From a virus: a stretch of 50,471 bases of DNA. A model generated the notes under the pieces. It was not told where the DNA came from. It made no database searches and was given only the letters and a program-made list of their open reading frames with translations. The DNA is taken from IMG/VR virus record IMGVR_UViG_3300046747_000082, positions 1-50,471 of that record; one strand, 5' to 3'. The first letter of the stretch is position 1, and every line of letters starts with the position of its first letter. Below are positions 18,201 to 26,068 of the stretch, piece after piece. A program made the position numbers and the translations under genes.

Positions 18201-20668
18201 TGGCAGATTTTGGTAATGCACGGCTGCAAGTAGAACCGATCCCGGTAGCTGCACAGCCTGATGCTCCTCCACCCGACCTTACTACCTCGAAGCTGATCAC
18301 AGCTGCTGGGCAGTTCGGAGGCGGGCTCTACAAGGGCCACCTAGAGGGTGAGCTGGATAACAATCTGAATCAGCTCGCATCCGACGTAGGCAATCTGAAC
18401 GCTCTCAGCGATGATCAAGTCGCAACGATGGGTGATCTGATCGAACGTCAGACCGGTGCCGATTCTTCTGGTCAAACCGCTGAGGCAGCTCGACGATTCA
18501 ATCGTCTGAAGCTGGCTCGGTCGCAAGGTAAGATCTCCCAACAATCAGCGGACATCGAAGCTGAGGCTCTCCTGCGTGAGAGTATCGCTAAGGCTCCGTT
18601 GTGGGCTGATGACTTCCGTAAGATGGCGAAGGATGATCTGGGTATCAACGTTAGCGGATCAGCTGCACTTCAGCTCCTGCATAGCGGCCCGGATGCTGAC
18701 AAGACAGTCAAGACTGAACTCTCTCCTGAAGAGAAGGCAGAGGCTGTGATTCGTCAGAAGATGTATGAGACTGGCCTACCGCGTCGTACTGTAATGGCTT
18801 CCCTTGGCGCTGACCTGATCAACACGATCAGAACTCAACAGCAAGGTGAGTTGATGCAACAAGGCGCTAATAACATTGACGAGTTCTCGAACATCGTGAA
18901 TGAAGGATTCAACCTTCATGCGAAGGATATCATCATCACTGGTACCTCTCCGAACAATCCTCTTGGTGCTGACAACCTCGATCACCCAGAAGCTATTCTG
19001 GCTCAGATCGGTCAAGACCATTTGAACTCGCGTCGTCTGATTGAAGAGCATACTGTTGATCCCAGAACTGGCATCGTCAATCAAGCAGCTCGTGAATCCG
19101 CGTTAGCTAAAGTTGACAAGACGTTCGAAGATTGGAAGTACATCGTAGGGAACAAAGATAGCCTGAAGGTAATTACTCAGAGTAATAACCTCGATGATGC
19201 ACTTGTGCAGAAGTGGGTATACGAGAACGTACCGCAGATCGCTGCTGTTGTTAAGGCAGTAGGTCCGGGTGGTCTCCAAGCTTACATCGACTTCATCAAG
19301 ACGAACGGTACATCTCCGCAAGCTATTGCGTTGATGCGTGTATTCGATCCGACCTCAGCTTCACTGTCAGACGCTATGAAAGGCGCCGGTATGCCGGAAC
19401 TGGTACGTGACTTGGGTTGGGTTCTGCAAGGTCAGACCCCTGCGAAGGGTGACCTTCCGGTTAACGAAGCGAAGGTACTGCGGGATACCGCTGTACGTAC
19501 TGCGTTGATTGGTGCTAACCATAATGACCCGGCAGTTGTATCTGCTAGCGTAGCTTCTCTGAACCAGATGGGCGCTCCGCGTACATCCCTCAGCACTGTT
19601 GCTCGTATGGGTGAAGCTGGGTATAAGAACATCGATGATCAAACTCGTGGCATGGTCGAACAGACCTACACCGGCCAATCTCAGATCGCATCTGACAGTA
19701 TGGCAGGCTACATGCACGGGGCTGCTGGATCTACTATTGCGTGGAATCCGCAGACTCATAAGTTCGTAGTTAACTACCCAGACTACAAACCCACTGTTGG
19801 TGAGGCTGTTAAGGCTGGAGCTGATGGTGAGTCGATGGTCCCGTCTCCGGAGATGCAAGCACGCCTCAACAGCGTGACTGGTATCAAGCAGACGCTGGAT
19901 TATCTGAACAATACGATTGCTCCTATTGCTACCTCCCCGTCTTGGAACAAACAGTTCAAACTAGGAGATGTAGATAACTGGGGTCTTCAGATGGCTCAGT
20001 ACATCAATACGCAATCTCAGTCGCAGAGTTTTGAGAAGGGCCAAGGTAACTTGGTTCAGTTCAACTACAGCCAACCGCTACTGGATCAGCAGACTGGTCA
20101 AGTCTATAAGATCGACCAGCAAGGCAAGCGTACCTTGGTGAGCGACATCAATAGCCCGGATGAGCTCCAAGCTCAAGACCCGTACCTGCATGTAACTCAA
20201 TCCGACTGGGGTACTGCTAGCATTGGCAAACCTTATAACGACCCGACGGTACGTTCTACCCTCTCACTCTCTAAAGAGTACGGCGTAGACCCGAACCTGA
20301 TGGCAGCTACGTTTGACTGGGAATCTGGCTTCGACCAGAAGCAAGTCAGCCCTACTGGCGCTATCGGTGTAGCGCAAGCCTTCGACGGAGCTCGTAAGGA
20401 TGTTGAGAAGGAACTAGGCGTTAAGCTAGACCTGAATGACAAGACCGATAATATGACTATCGGTATAGTATATATGCGGCAGCAGCTGGAACGCTTTGCC
20501 GGTAATGTAGCGGTAGCGCTCGCAGCCTATAAGGCAGGCCCGACAGCTATCTCTAACCTTGGCGGTAAGATCCCTCTGGATGGAGTAACTGATAAGTACG
20601 TCAAGGGGATTATGGCCAAGTTCGGTCAGAAGCCGGACCCGAGCCTCTTCGTTAAGACTGGGGCATGA
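18200..20668 (+). CDS. internal virion protein with lytic transglycosylase domain
   Basis: An 822-residue protein. The first about 650 residues are helical and of unknown fold; residues about 690-800 form a soluble lytic transglycosylase (SLT) domain with the catalytic Glu in MAATFDWESGFDQ, the GAIGVAQ motif and AVALAAYKAGP. The domain cuts peptidoglycan locally for DNA entry. In T7 this activity is at the N-terminus of gp16; here it is C-terminal, as in several other podophages. Confidence 0.88.
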   Translation: MADFGNARLQVEPIPVAAQPDAPPPDLTTSKLITAAGQFGGGLYKGHLEGELDNNLNQLASDVGNLNALSDDQVATMGDLIERQTGADSSGQTAEAARRFNRLKLARSQGKISQQSADIEAEALLRESIAKAPLWADDFRKMAKDDLGINVSGSAALQLLHSGPDADKTVKTELSPEEKAEAVIRQKMYETGLPRRTVMASLGADLINTIRTQQQGELMQQGANNIDEFSNIVNEGFNLHAKDIIITGTSPNNPLGADNLDHPEAILAQIGQDHLNSRRLIEEHTVDPRTGIVNQAARESALAKVDKTFEDWKYIVGNKDSLKVITQSNNLDDALVQKWVYENVPQIAAVVKAVGPGGLQAYIDFIKTNGTSPQAIALMRVFDPTSASLSDAMKGAGMPELVRDLGWVLQGQTPAKGDLPVNEAKVLRDTAVRTALIGANHNDPAVVSASVASLNQMGAPRTSLSTVARMGEAGYKNIDDQTRGMVEQTYTGQSQIASDSMAGYMHGAAGSTIAWNPQTHKFVVNYPDYKPTVGEAVKAGADGESMVPSPEMQARLNSVTGIKQTLDYLNNTIAPIATSPSWNKQFKLGDVDNWGLQMAQYINTQSQSQSFEKGQGNLVQFNYSQPLLDQQTGQVYKIDQQGKRTLVSDINSPDELQAQDPYLHVTQSDWGTASIGKPYNDPTVRSTLSLSKEYGVDPNLMAATFDWESGFDQKQVSPTGAIGVAQAFDGARKDVEKELGVKLDLNDKTDNMTIGIVYMRQQLERFAGNVAVALAAYKAGPTAISNLGGKIPLDGVTDKYVKGIMAKFGQKPDPSLFVKTGA

Positions 20669-20931
20669 GACCCGCTACCACCCATAGGGGTCAGGGGAGA
20701 TCGTGGCGCTACGGCTCTCCCAGGAGCTCCTGTGAGCATCTACGATGTTTAGGTGAGATACGCTGTATAGAGCCTGATGAAGATCAAGCTCGCAGTTATA
20801 GGTTCACTGAGTGGGTAAGAGACACCCTCTGGTATAAGAACAGAGGATCAGATGAGAACCCTAACTTCTCCTGTGATGGAGAGTGGGGAGGGATCGTTTG
20901 TGACGACAACTGTCAACGATGCGGTCACTAA
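20665..20931 (+). CDS. hypothetical Cys-rich small protein (88 aa)
   Basis: Overlaps the preceding stop by ATGA. The product has seven Cys, including a C-terminal VCDDNCQRCGH cluster that could bind zinc, and a Trp-rich middle (EWVRDTLWYKN). The N-terminal 25 residues look less protein-like, so a later start is possible. If it is not translated, this is a 290-base gap. Coding is moderately supported by the coupling and the Cys spacing. Confidence 0.45.
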   Translation: MRPATTHRGQGRSWRYGSPRSSCEHLRCLGEIRCIEPDEDQARSYRFTEWVRDTLWYKNRGSDENPNFSCDGEWGGIVCDDNCQRCGH

Positions 20932-20958
20932 AACTAAGATAACAATCAGAGAAGTAAT

Positions 20959-21384
20959 ATGAGTGCTATATTAGACTTTTTGACCAATGGTCTAAGTCAG
21001 ATCGTCAAACCGATCACAGATATTTATGCTAAGAAAGAAGAGAGAAAGATTGCCCACGATGCTATCATCGGGCAACTGAATGCAGCGCAGCAAGCTGGAC
21101 AACAGGAAGTAATCGTAAACGATCAACACCTTGATGCTATCCTTGCAGCACAGAATCAATTCTCATGGAAAGATGAGTACGTTACCGTATCGGTAGTTGG
21201 TATCATCAATGCGATTATGCTAGGCGGAATCCTTAGTGGATTCGGCAAGCCTGCCTTCTTGGAAGGTGCCATCACTGGTATCAAGGCGCTAGCAGAAGTC
21301 CTCCAGAACGGTGGCAACCTCGGTGAGATGCTGAAGTACACAGTGTATGCAGCGATCGGATTGAATGTGTGGCGTAAGTTTTGA
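20959..21384 (+). CDS. holin, 3TM GTA-holin-like
   Basis: A 141-residue protein with a charged amphipathic N-terminal half (KKEERKIAHDAIIGQL) followed by QFSWKDEYVTVSVVGIINAI, the characteristic Trp-Lys-Asp-Glu entry to the membrane region of the GTA-type three-helix holin family, and two further hydrophobic segments. It would form the membrane lesion that times lysis. It ends in a TGATG overlap with the next membrane protein. Confidence 0.7.
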   Translation: MSAILDFLTNGLSQIVKPITDIYAKKEERKIAHDAIIGQLNAAQQAGQQEVIVNDQHLDAILAAQNQFSWKDEYVTVSVVGIINAIMLGGILSGFGKPAFLEGAITGIKALAEVLQNGGNLGEMLKYTVYAAIGLNVWRKF

Positions 21385-21617
21385 TGGACCAAAATGCAGC
21401 GATCACTCTTCTACTTTTTATACTTGGCGGCTTCGGAACAGCAGCAGTGTGGATTAGTAAACTAGGCACACGAGTAGCAGTCCTAGAGGCTGGACATGAT
21501 GCAATGCAGGATTTGTTGCAGGAGATCAAGTCGGATATTAAAGAGCTTGTAAATGCCCTTCATGGGTCTGATTCTGTCTTAGTCAATACGACTAGACGGA
21601 TTAAGAAAAAGCCCTAA
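21384..21617 (+). CDS. small membrane protein of the lysis cassette (77 aa)
   Basis: An N-terminal membrane helix (ITLLLFILGGFGTAAVWI) is followed by a coiled coil (about residues 28-60) and a basic tail ending RRIKKKP. The ATG at 21384 is preferred over the adjacent TTG. This layout suits an inner-membrane spanin-like subunit or accessory holin. No outer-membrane spanin partner was found next to it. It is the last gene before the convergent terminator. Confidence 0.65.
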   Translation: MDQNAAITLLLFILGGFGTAAVWISKLGTRVAVLEAGHDAMQDLLQEIKSDIKELVNALHGSDSVLVNTTRRIKKKP

Positions 21618-21662
21618 TCCCTCCTCCAAGGCTTAAGTCCTAACGAGACCGTTAGGCAAAAG

Positions 21663-21698
21663 AAAGGCTCCTTCCTTACGGTTGGAGCCTTTTTTTTT
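21663..21698. terminator. bidirectional rho-independent terminator
   Basis: AAAGGCTCC and GGAGCCTTT pair in a 9-bp stem with a 12-base loop, followed on the plus strand by nine T. Read on the minus strand the stem is followed by TTCTTTT. It lies exactly where the two transcription arms converge and ends both. Confidence 0.93.
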
Positions 21699-21715
21699 CG
21701 CTGTATGAGTCTCAA

Positions 21716-22117
21716 TTATTCCGATGGGAATAGGCGACTCTTAACGTGACGTAGTATACGCCTCAGCCACTCTTCAGCCTTCTTCCAGTCACCATGTTCG
21801 TGGATGGCGCCTTCGAGTTCGCGATGGCAGTTAGCGCATAGGGTCATACGATTCTCTGGTTCGTTATTATCGTGATCCCCATCTCTATGATGGATGTCCA
21901 GAGTTCGTTTAAACAGAGGGGTGTAGCCGCAAAGCTCGCAGCTGTCGCTTTTCCCTTTCTGACTTTTGATTGGCCAAATTTTCACATTACATATGTGACA
22001 ATGTTTCTTCCACTGTGGATTGCCATAGGCGTTGTAGCCGTGGAACTGCTTTTCGTTCTCATGGCACAATTCACAGAGTTCCCCCTCCGAGTGGCTTCGA
22101 GGTCTACCTCTCGGCAT
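21716..22117 (-). CDS. HNH endonuclease
   Basis: A 133-residue protein with paired zinc-binding CxxC motifs (CELC, CHIC, CELCGY) and an HNH core of DIHHRDGDHDNN followed by RMTLCANCHREL. It is either a homing-type nuclease or a phage nicking enzyme. It is the last gene of the minus arm, just upstream of the shared terminator, a common insertion place for free-standing HNH genes. Confidence 0.9.
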   Translation of the reverse strand: MPRGRPRSHSEGELCELCHENEKQFHGYNAYGNPQWKKHCHICNVKIWPIKSQKGKSDSCELCGYTPLFKRTLDIHHRDGDHDNNEPENRMTLCANCHRELEGAIHEHGDWKKAEEWLRRILRHVKSRLFPSE

Positions 22118-22125
22118 TATACTTC

Positions 22126-22497
22126 CTAAATGGTTACACCAGCTCGGGTATCAGTCCCTATACCGCGCAGCTCATGGGACAAAAGGAACAATCCAGAGCA
22201 GATTGCTCCCGCCAAATGCGATCGATTTGTTTCAGGGTCAATCCCTGATTCACCCCTAAGGATGGCCATCTCCCATTTGGACATATGTCTATGTACAGCC
22301 CCGCTGAGTCGCCCCCAATCCATGCCGGCTTCCCAATTCCTCGGTGCGTATTTGATAGCCCCGAAGTTAAGAACTGCTACTACCTCATCCATAGCGTCCC
22401 ACGGTACTAGATCGTACCGCAGCTTACCCACGTCGTCCTTATACCCCTTCATCAACGGGGGTGAAGTCGGGGTCGTCTTTGAAGCTCTTGAACTCAT
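22126..22497 (-). CDS. MazZ-like dATP/dGTP diphosphohydrolase (DUF5664)
   Basis: The core matches the DUF5664 family: GKLRYDLVPWDAMDEV, FGAIKYAPRNWEAG, a LSGAVHRHMSKW helix and DPETNRSHLAGAICS. Family members hydrolyse purine deoxynucleotides; the best-known homologue, MazZ, serves 2-aminoadenine genomes. No PurZ homologue is present here, so a nucleotide-pool role is more likely. The start could instead be the Met at 22452 (MKGYKDDVGK), which shortens the 59-base overlap with the upstream gene. Confidence 0.78.
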   Translation of the reverse strand: MSSRASKTTPTSPPLMKGYKDDVGKLRYDLVPWDAMDEVVAVLNFGAIKYAPRNWEAGMDWGRLSGAVHRHMSKWEMAILRGESGIDPETNRSHLAGAICSGLFLLSHELRGIGTDTRAGVTI

Positions 22498-22756
22498 ACA
22501 CCTTCTCGTTGTTGTCCCACTTACGCTGCATCATCTCTTCCCACTCGTTCAAGAACGTCTGGAGGTTGATGTTGCGCTCGTTGGCGGCAGCTACGATAGC
22601 CTCGCCTTCCGTCTGAAGGATCGACCAAGGAAGCTTGGTTTCCTTCATGTACTTATCCACACCCTCAACCCCGGACTCTTGGTAGATGTCCCAGATCGTC
22701 TTGGTGAGGAACTCCGTATCAGGTACCGCGTTCAGCTTCTGCGATTCGGTATTCAT
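22439..22756 (-). CDS. hypothetical protein (105 aa)
   Basis: A soluble, acidic, helical protein with a Trp-rich segment (FLNEWEEMMQRKWDNN). A good AGGAG lies about 8 bases before the ATG at 22756, within the preceding small gene. It belongs to a tightly overlapped string with MazG and MazZ-like enzymes, but no function is recognised. Confidence 0.7.
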   Translation of the reverse strand: MNTESQKLNAVPDTEFLTKTIWDIYQESGVEGVDKYMKETKLPWSILQTEGEAIVAAANERNINLQTFLNEWEEMMQRKWDNNEKVYEFKSFKDDPDFTPVDEGV

Positions 22757-22895
22757 CCATAATCTCCTGTAGAATTTCCAGCACTTGAACCATCGTCTCG
22801 GTAGCCATGACTACTTCACCACAGGTGATTGCGTCATCGACCAAGAAGATCAGGTTCTCCAATGCATCAATGTCTATACTAGCTTTGCTTGCCAT
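22719..22895 (-). CDS. hypothetical small acidic protein (58 aa)
   Basis: The frame reads MASKASIDIDALENL at the start and ends EAERGT. It is leucine-, isoleucine- and acid-rich, and helical throughout (VQVLEILQEIMDEY). It overlaps the end of mazG by 17 bases and the start of the next gene by 38, which is usual spacing here. It fills the only gap between the two neighbours. Function is unknown. Confidence 0.6.
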   Translation of the reverse strand: MASKASIDIDALENLIFLVDDAITCGEVVMATETMVQVLEILQEIMDEYRIAEAERGT

Positions 22896-23187
22896 ATCTT
22901 GCTTCTAATTTATCGTGATTCTTACGGAGGACGTCGCTCATATCTACACCGTGCATCTCTGCCAGCATAACTAGATAGTAGAGCACATCGCCCAATTCCT
23001 TTGTGAGCTCTTCAACGTTGAACCCATCAGCACGCATCGGCGTGAACCATGGCTTCTTGAAGAGATCAGCTACTTCACCTACTTCGGTGGTGAGCCCTAG
23101 GAGAGCATGAACAATTTGTAGTTGTATGCTATCCGCATCTTTCCACAGGCTTAGCGCCCATTTCTGATACTCATTAATATCTTTCAT
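22879..23187 (-). CDS. mazG: MazG-like nucleoside triphosphate pyrophosphohydrolase
   Basis: A 102-residue single-domain MazG protein: LGLTTEVGEVADLFKKP supplies the ExxE metal ligands and ELTKELGDVLYYLVMLAE the ExxD pair. It hydrolyses NTPs or dNTPs and, in phages, may also affect host (p)ppGpp signalling. It overlaps its upstream neighbour by ATGA. Confidence 0.9.
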   Translation of the reverse strand: MKDINEYQKWALSLWKDADSIQLQIVHALLGLTTEVGEVADLFKKPWFTPMRADGFNVEELTKELGDVLYYLVMLAEMHGVDMSDVLRKNHDKLEARYGKQS

Positions 23188-23387
23188 AGCCTTGGCGGCT
23201 CCTGTTCATCTAACCAGTCGGGAAGATTGTCTGGTGCTGGCTTCGGGTTACCGTAGAAGAAGGCTTGGATCGCATTCTTCAACCATGAGCGATGCTGATC
23301 ATCCCCATGCTCTAACCACTCATACAGCTCCAAGATCATCCTCTCGTTATCCTTGGACTTCAGTCCCCTCACTATCATCCTCGTCAT
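23184..23387 (-). CDS. hypothetical small protein (67 aa)
   Basis: Contains EWLEHGDDQHRSWLKNAIQA and a Pro/Asp-rich end. The pattern of a helix with Trp and His pairs followed by a short polar tail recurs in phage small proteins of unknown role. Coupled to mazG by a 4-base overlap. Confidence 0.65.
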   Translation of the reverse strand: MTRMIVRGLKSKDNERMILELYEWLEHGDDQHRSWLKNAIQAFFYGNPKPAPDNLPDWLDEQEPPRL

Positions 23388-23565
23388 CCTCGTCGTGCTT
23401 AGGGCAGCTCTTAAGCTGACACATCTCTCGGACGCTAGTCCAAGCCATTCTCTTACCAGAGTAAAGCATTAGCCCGCACTCTGGACAATCCTCATCATAC
23501 GGATTCACTTCAAATATCCCCGGATGTAATACATCCCATAGCCATTTAGCGTATTTGGTCATCAT
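23347..23565 (-). CDS. zinc-ribbon-like small protein (72 aa)
   Basis: Has a DCPECGLMLYSGKR segment and a second C-x5-C pair (CQLKSCPKH), suggesting one treble-clef or ribbon zinc site, followed by a very acidic tail (DEDDEDDSEG). Overlaps its downstream neighbour by 41 bases. Function is unknown. Confidence 0.65.
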   Translation of the reverse strand: MMTKYAKWLWDVLHPGIFEVNPYDEDCPECGLMLYSGKRMAWTSVREMCQLKSCPKHDEDDEDDSEGTEVQG

Positions 23566-23632
23566 CGTTGCCCGGCATATTAAAAATTATAACTGCCGTT
23601 AGCAGGATGAACCATATGAATGCCTCACTCAT
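23546..23632 (-). CDS. membrane micro-protein (28 aa)
   Basis: A short frame with a perfect AGAGGAG seven bases before the ATG. It encodes a single membrane helix (FIWFILLTAVIIFN) with an acidic tail. It overlaps both neighbours by 8 and 20 bases, as the rest of the operon does. One of many one-helix micro-proteins in this genome. Confidence 0.6.
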   Translation of the reverse strand: MSEAFIWFILLTAVIIFNMPGNDDDQIR

Positions 23633-24125
23633 GCAACCACTCCTCTGGGATATGCTTGTCAGCGTACTGCCAAGTTAGTCCTCTGAAGATTCCTCTTCCT
23701 TCCCCGTTGCAAATCTTTGCGTAAGTCTGCTTTGATCCTTTGCTAGTGCTAGCACTGCTCCTTGAGAAAACGAAGCGGATATCCAATCCCGGATACTGCA
23801 TCTTGATCCAAGCGTGCTTACATCGATCCTCGTAATCCCAAATTCCTTTGGTCTCAACAATGATCCATCCTTGTTTTTTCGGTATCCAGAAGTCAGGCTT
23901 GTACGTGTGGAGCGACGCCGGGAGGAGCCATTGGATGGTCCCTTCTTCGGGCTCGTAGACGAACTCGATTCCTTTGTCTGTGAGTTCTTTGGCATTGATT
24001 CGCTCTAGTTTACTTTTGTAAGCTGACGACGAGACTTTACTCGTACCAGCTGTTGTCTCTTTCGGCCGGCGACTTCCAAATATCATTTGGTTTGCGCCAG
24101 AGCCAAAGGAGTTTCCCCGTTTCAT
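23625..24125 (-). CDS. endonuclease I (Holliday junction resolvase, T7 gp3-like)
   Basis: Residues about 60-150 follow T7 endonuclease I closely: LPASLHTYKPDFWIP, then IIVETKGIWDYEDRCKHAWI and PGLDIRFVFSRS, with the catalytic Asp of PDFW and the ETKG Glu-Lys pair. The enzyme resolves branched replication intermediates and degrades host DNA. The N-terminal 30 residues are extra compared with T7; a start at Met 14 is possible. It overlaps the exonuclease gene by 89 bases. Confidence 0.88.
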   Translation of the reverse strand: MKRGNSFGSGANQMIFGSRRPKETTAGTSKVSSSAYKSKLERINAKELTDKGIEFVYEPEEGTIQWLLPASLHTYKPDFWIPKKQGWIIVETKGIWDYEDRCKHAWIKMQYPGLDIRFVFSRSSASTSKGSKQTYAKICNGEGRGIFRGLTWQYADKHIPEEWLHE

Positions 24126-24879
24126 CTAAGAATTCTTTCCATTTGTCTGAGAAGTATTTGACGTACTTGTCCTTGACATGATTGTACATCTCTGCTTCAT
24201 TGTCCATTTCATCCAGCTGCTTGAGCCAGACGGACTTCTTGCCGACGTTATAGAGACCAGCAATGTTGTCCACTGCATCCCCCATCAGCATCTGCTTGTA
24301 GAAATTTCTAGTAGCTTCGATCAGGGTTACGTAGTATGGTGGGCGTTCAGGGTGAACCTCTCCCATCAGGATACGCTTCTCTTTGTCCTTCTTCAAGGTC
24401 CACTTGAAGTGCCACCCCGGCACTGTGTCTAAGTCTTTGTCTCGACTACAGATGACAGTGTTGCTGTAGCTTTTGATGTGCTCTTCATCACCGTTCGTCA
24501 GCTGGTATAGTTGACGGTACTCTGACCACTGATCCATTGCCATGGCGTCGTCAGCTTCGTATCCGTCGCACCATTGAGCACCAAAGCTATGCTCGTACAG
24601 GTCTTTGATTCGATCGACGAGTTCAGGCTTCGGCTTACGAGTACCCTTGTACGGCCTGATGGTAGCAAGTTCATGTCGAAAAGTCTTACCGTGAGATAGG
24701 TAGCAGGTATGTCCACCAGCCTCAGCGTTAGTGACAATAGATATGAAGCGACCAGTAGCAAGACCCTTGACCAGATCCCACGCCATTGGACGCCGCTTCT
24801 TTTCTTCACCATCGAGGTATTCCTCTTCCATATGCCCGAGCTCGTTAGCTGGCATATCACCATCAATCAACGCTCTCAT
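24037..24879 (-). CDS. 5'-3' exonuclease (T7 gp6-like, FEN family)
   Basis: A 280-residue structure-specific exonuclease. Metal-binding and family motifs are ALIDGD at the N-terminus, RPYKGTRKPKPE (about 78), DGYEADDAMAMDQ (about 105), CSRDKDLDTVPG (about 144) and GDAVDNIAGLYNVGKKS (about 200). It removes RNA primers and helps degrade host DNA for nucleotides. It is followed by endonuclease I, the same partnership as in T7. Confidence 0.9.
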   Translation of the reverse strand: MRALIDGDMPANELGHMEEEYLDGEEKKRRPMAWDLVKGLATGRFISIVTNAEAGGHTCYLSHGKTFRHELATIRPYKGTRKPKPELVDRIKDLYEHSFGAQWCDGYEADDAMAMDQWSEYRQLYQLTNGDEEHIKSYSNTVICSRDKDLDTVPGWHFKWTLKKDKEKRILMGEVHPERPPYYVTLIEATRNFYKQMLMGDAVDNIAGLYNVGKKSVWLKQLDEMDNEAEMYNHVKDKYVKYFSDKWKEFLDETGKLLWLWRKPNDIWKSPAERDNSWYE

Positions 24880-25070
24880 TCCAACGGCCTCCGGCCCTGT
24901 CGTACGTACCGGCCTAGTCCCATCTTAGCGATGAACCGGCCTACCGTACCATGTGAACATTCCCATTTAGTCGCTATCTGATCCAGCGTGTAGTCTGCTT
25001 CGAGCAATCCCTTCACTAGATCCTTGTCACTCTCCTCGAATGTAGAGGGCTTGCCCTGCTTATTCGTCAT
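24876..25070 (-). CDS. small helix-turn-helix protein (64 aa)
   Basis: Residues 26-53 (LDQIATKWECSHGTVGRFI and on) fit a helix-turn-helix. Basic residues cluster at the C-terminus (RYVRQGRRPLE). It could be a trans-acting regulator, and it is the only clear small DNA-binding candidate in the window. ATGA overlap with the exonuclease gene. Confidence 0.7.
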   Translation of the reverse strand: MTNKQGKPSTFEESDKDLVKGLLEADYTLDQIATKWECSHGTVGRFIAKMGLGRYVRQGRRPLE

Positions 25071-25371
25071 AGAGATCCCCTCGGTTTGTCTTCATAGCCT
25101 GCTGAAGAAGTCCGGCAAGTCCATCGACGAAACCTTCGTCCGCGTTAAGATCGTCCCTCCCGAGAGCCGTAAGTAGGTTGTGGACGAGTTCGTGAAACCA
25201 CGTGTGAGCAGTGGTTGTTTTGTTTTCGCCTCTTCGGATTCTAACAAGGCTCTTGCTATCTTCCGTGCTTCCAAGACATTCGGGCTCAGCCACTTGTTCA
25301 AGAAGGTTCATCCATCGGACTTTGTACTTTCGCGCGGCTAACCTGTAGCTCGTGCCTAATGTAATCTTCAT
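25060..25371 (-). CDS. zincin-like metallopeptidase (HExxH), 103 aa
   Basis: Contains HTWFHELVHNLLTALG, an HExxH zinc motif, followed by a downstream Glu in ADEGFVDGLAG that could be the third ligand. The ATG at 25371 is preferred because GGAGGG lies just upstream; the frame extends 12 codons further without support. Phages often carry such mini-zincins of unknown target. A second one lies at 31567-31971. Confidence 0.75.
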   Translation of the reverse strand: MKITLGTSYRLAARKYKVRWMNLLEQVAEPECLGSTEDSKSLVRIRRGENKTTTAHTWFHELVHNLLTALGRDDLNADEGFVDGLAGLLQQAMKTNRGDLYDE

Positions 25372-25474
25372 ATTCCCTCCGGTGCTGCTCGGCTTGCAAC
25401 AGCCCACGCAGGTCCATATGGATATGACTCTTCCTTAGGATCTCCGGGGGGCGTGGTGCAAGCTTCGCACGCAT
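25298..25474 (-). CDS. hypothetical basic helical protein (58 aa)
   Basis: Starts 3 bases after the stop of the binding-protein gene and overlaps the metallopeptidase start by 74 bases. It contains LLQAEQHRREYEDYIRHEL, a clear amphipathic helix. An internal Met at codon 20 is another possible start. It is included because it fills the gap exactly and its sequence looks protein-like; the large overlap lowers confidence. Confidence 0.5.
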   Translation of the reverse strand: MRAKLAPRPPEILRKSHIHMDLRGLLQAEQHRREYEDYIRHELQVSRAKVQSPMDEPS

Positions 25475-25477
25475 GAC

Positions 25478-26068
25478 TTAAGCCGTAGCTTCCAGCTTCA
25501 GAACCATCCGCTCAAGGGCAGAACCCTTGTAGTTGACAGCCTTTTGCAGGTCTTCCTTCAGCCCGTCCCAGAGGACGTCTTGCCAAAGTTCTTCGCTCGG
25601 GTTATAAAAGTCGAAGTGGAACGGAGTTGTATCCGCGTCACCTACGGTCATGCCTTCCGGTACGCCCATGATGCCAGTGATGTTGGCATACTGACGGCTG
25701 TCGCCGTCCTTCGTTACCGTGTTATGTACAATGCGTACATAGCAAGGCTTGTTCAGAATCGATTCGAACGACGTAGCGTTCTTATCGAGCACTGCGATGT
25801 GCTCCATGATAGCGCCTTTCTCGCTCGTAGTCTTTTGCATACGTCGAGTGCGGATCATGTGTTGCTTACCTTGGTAGTCCCCTTCGTCTTCAATGAGACG
25901 AGTCGGGAGAGTATACCAGAACTGAACCTGATCTTTGACCTTAGTGATACCTTTGTAAGTTGTTTCACGTTGGCCCAGTTCTACAATGCGAGCGAGTCGA
26001 GCCGGTACCGTGCCTTCGGCAGGGAGGCTAATCTGACTTGCTTGCTTCTCTTGTGGATTAAATGCCAT
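25478..26068 (-). CDS. single-stranded DNA-binding protein (putative)
   Basis: A 196-residue protein between the exonucleases. It has an N-terminal beta-rich domain (TVPARLARIVELGQRE, VQFWYTLPTRLIE) compatible with an OB fold, and a mixed C-terminal part. Proteins of this size and type in the replication module of podophages are usually the phage SSB. Sequence identity to a named family cannot be shown by eye, so this is inference from position and fold pattern. Confidence 0.55.
   Translation of the reverse strand: MAFNPQEKQASQISLPAEGTVPARLARIVELGQRETTYKGITKVKDQVQFWYTLPTRLIEDEGDYQGKQHMIRTRRMQKTTSEKGAIMEHIAVLDKNATSFESILNKPCYVRIVHNTVTKDGDSRQYANITGIMGVPEGMTVGDADTTPFHFDFYNPSEELWQDVLWDGLKEDLQKAVNYKGSALERMVLKLEATA

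Noticed and set aside
23814-24981. Plus-strand short frames opposite the nuclease genes
   Set aside because: They are antisense shadows of endonuclease I and the exonuclease, whose catalytic motifs are complete.
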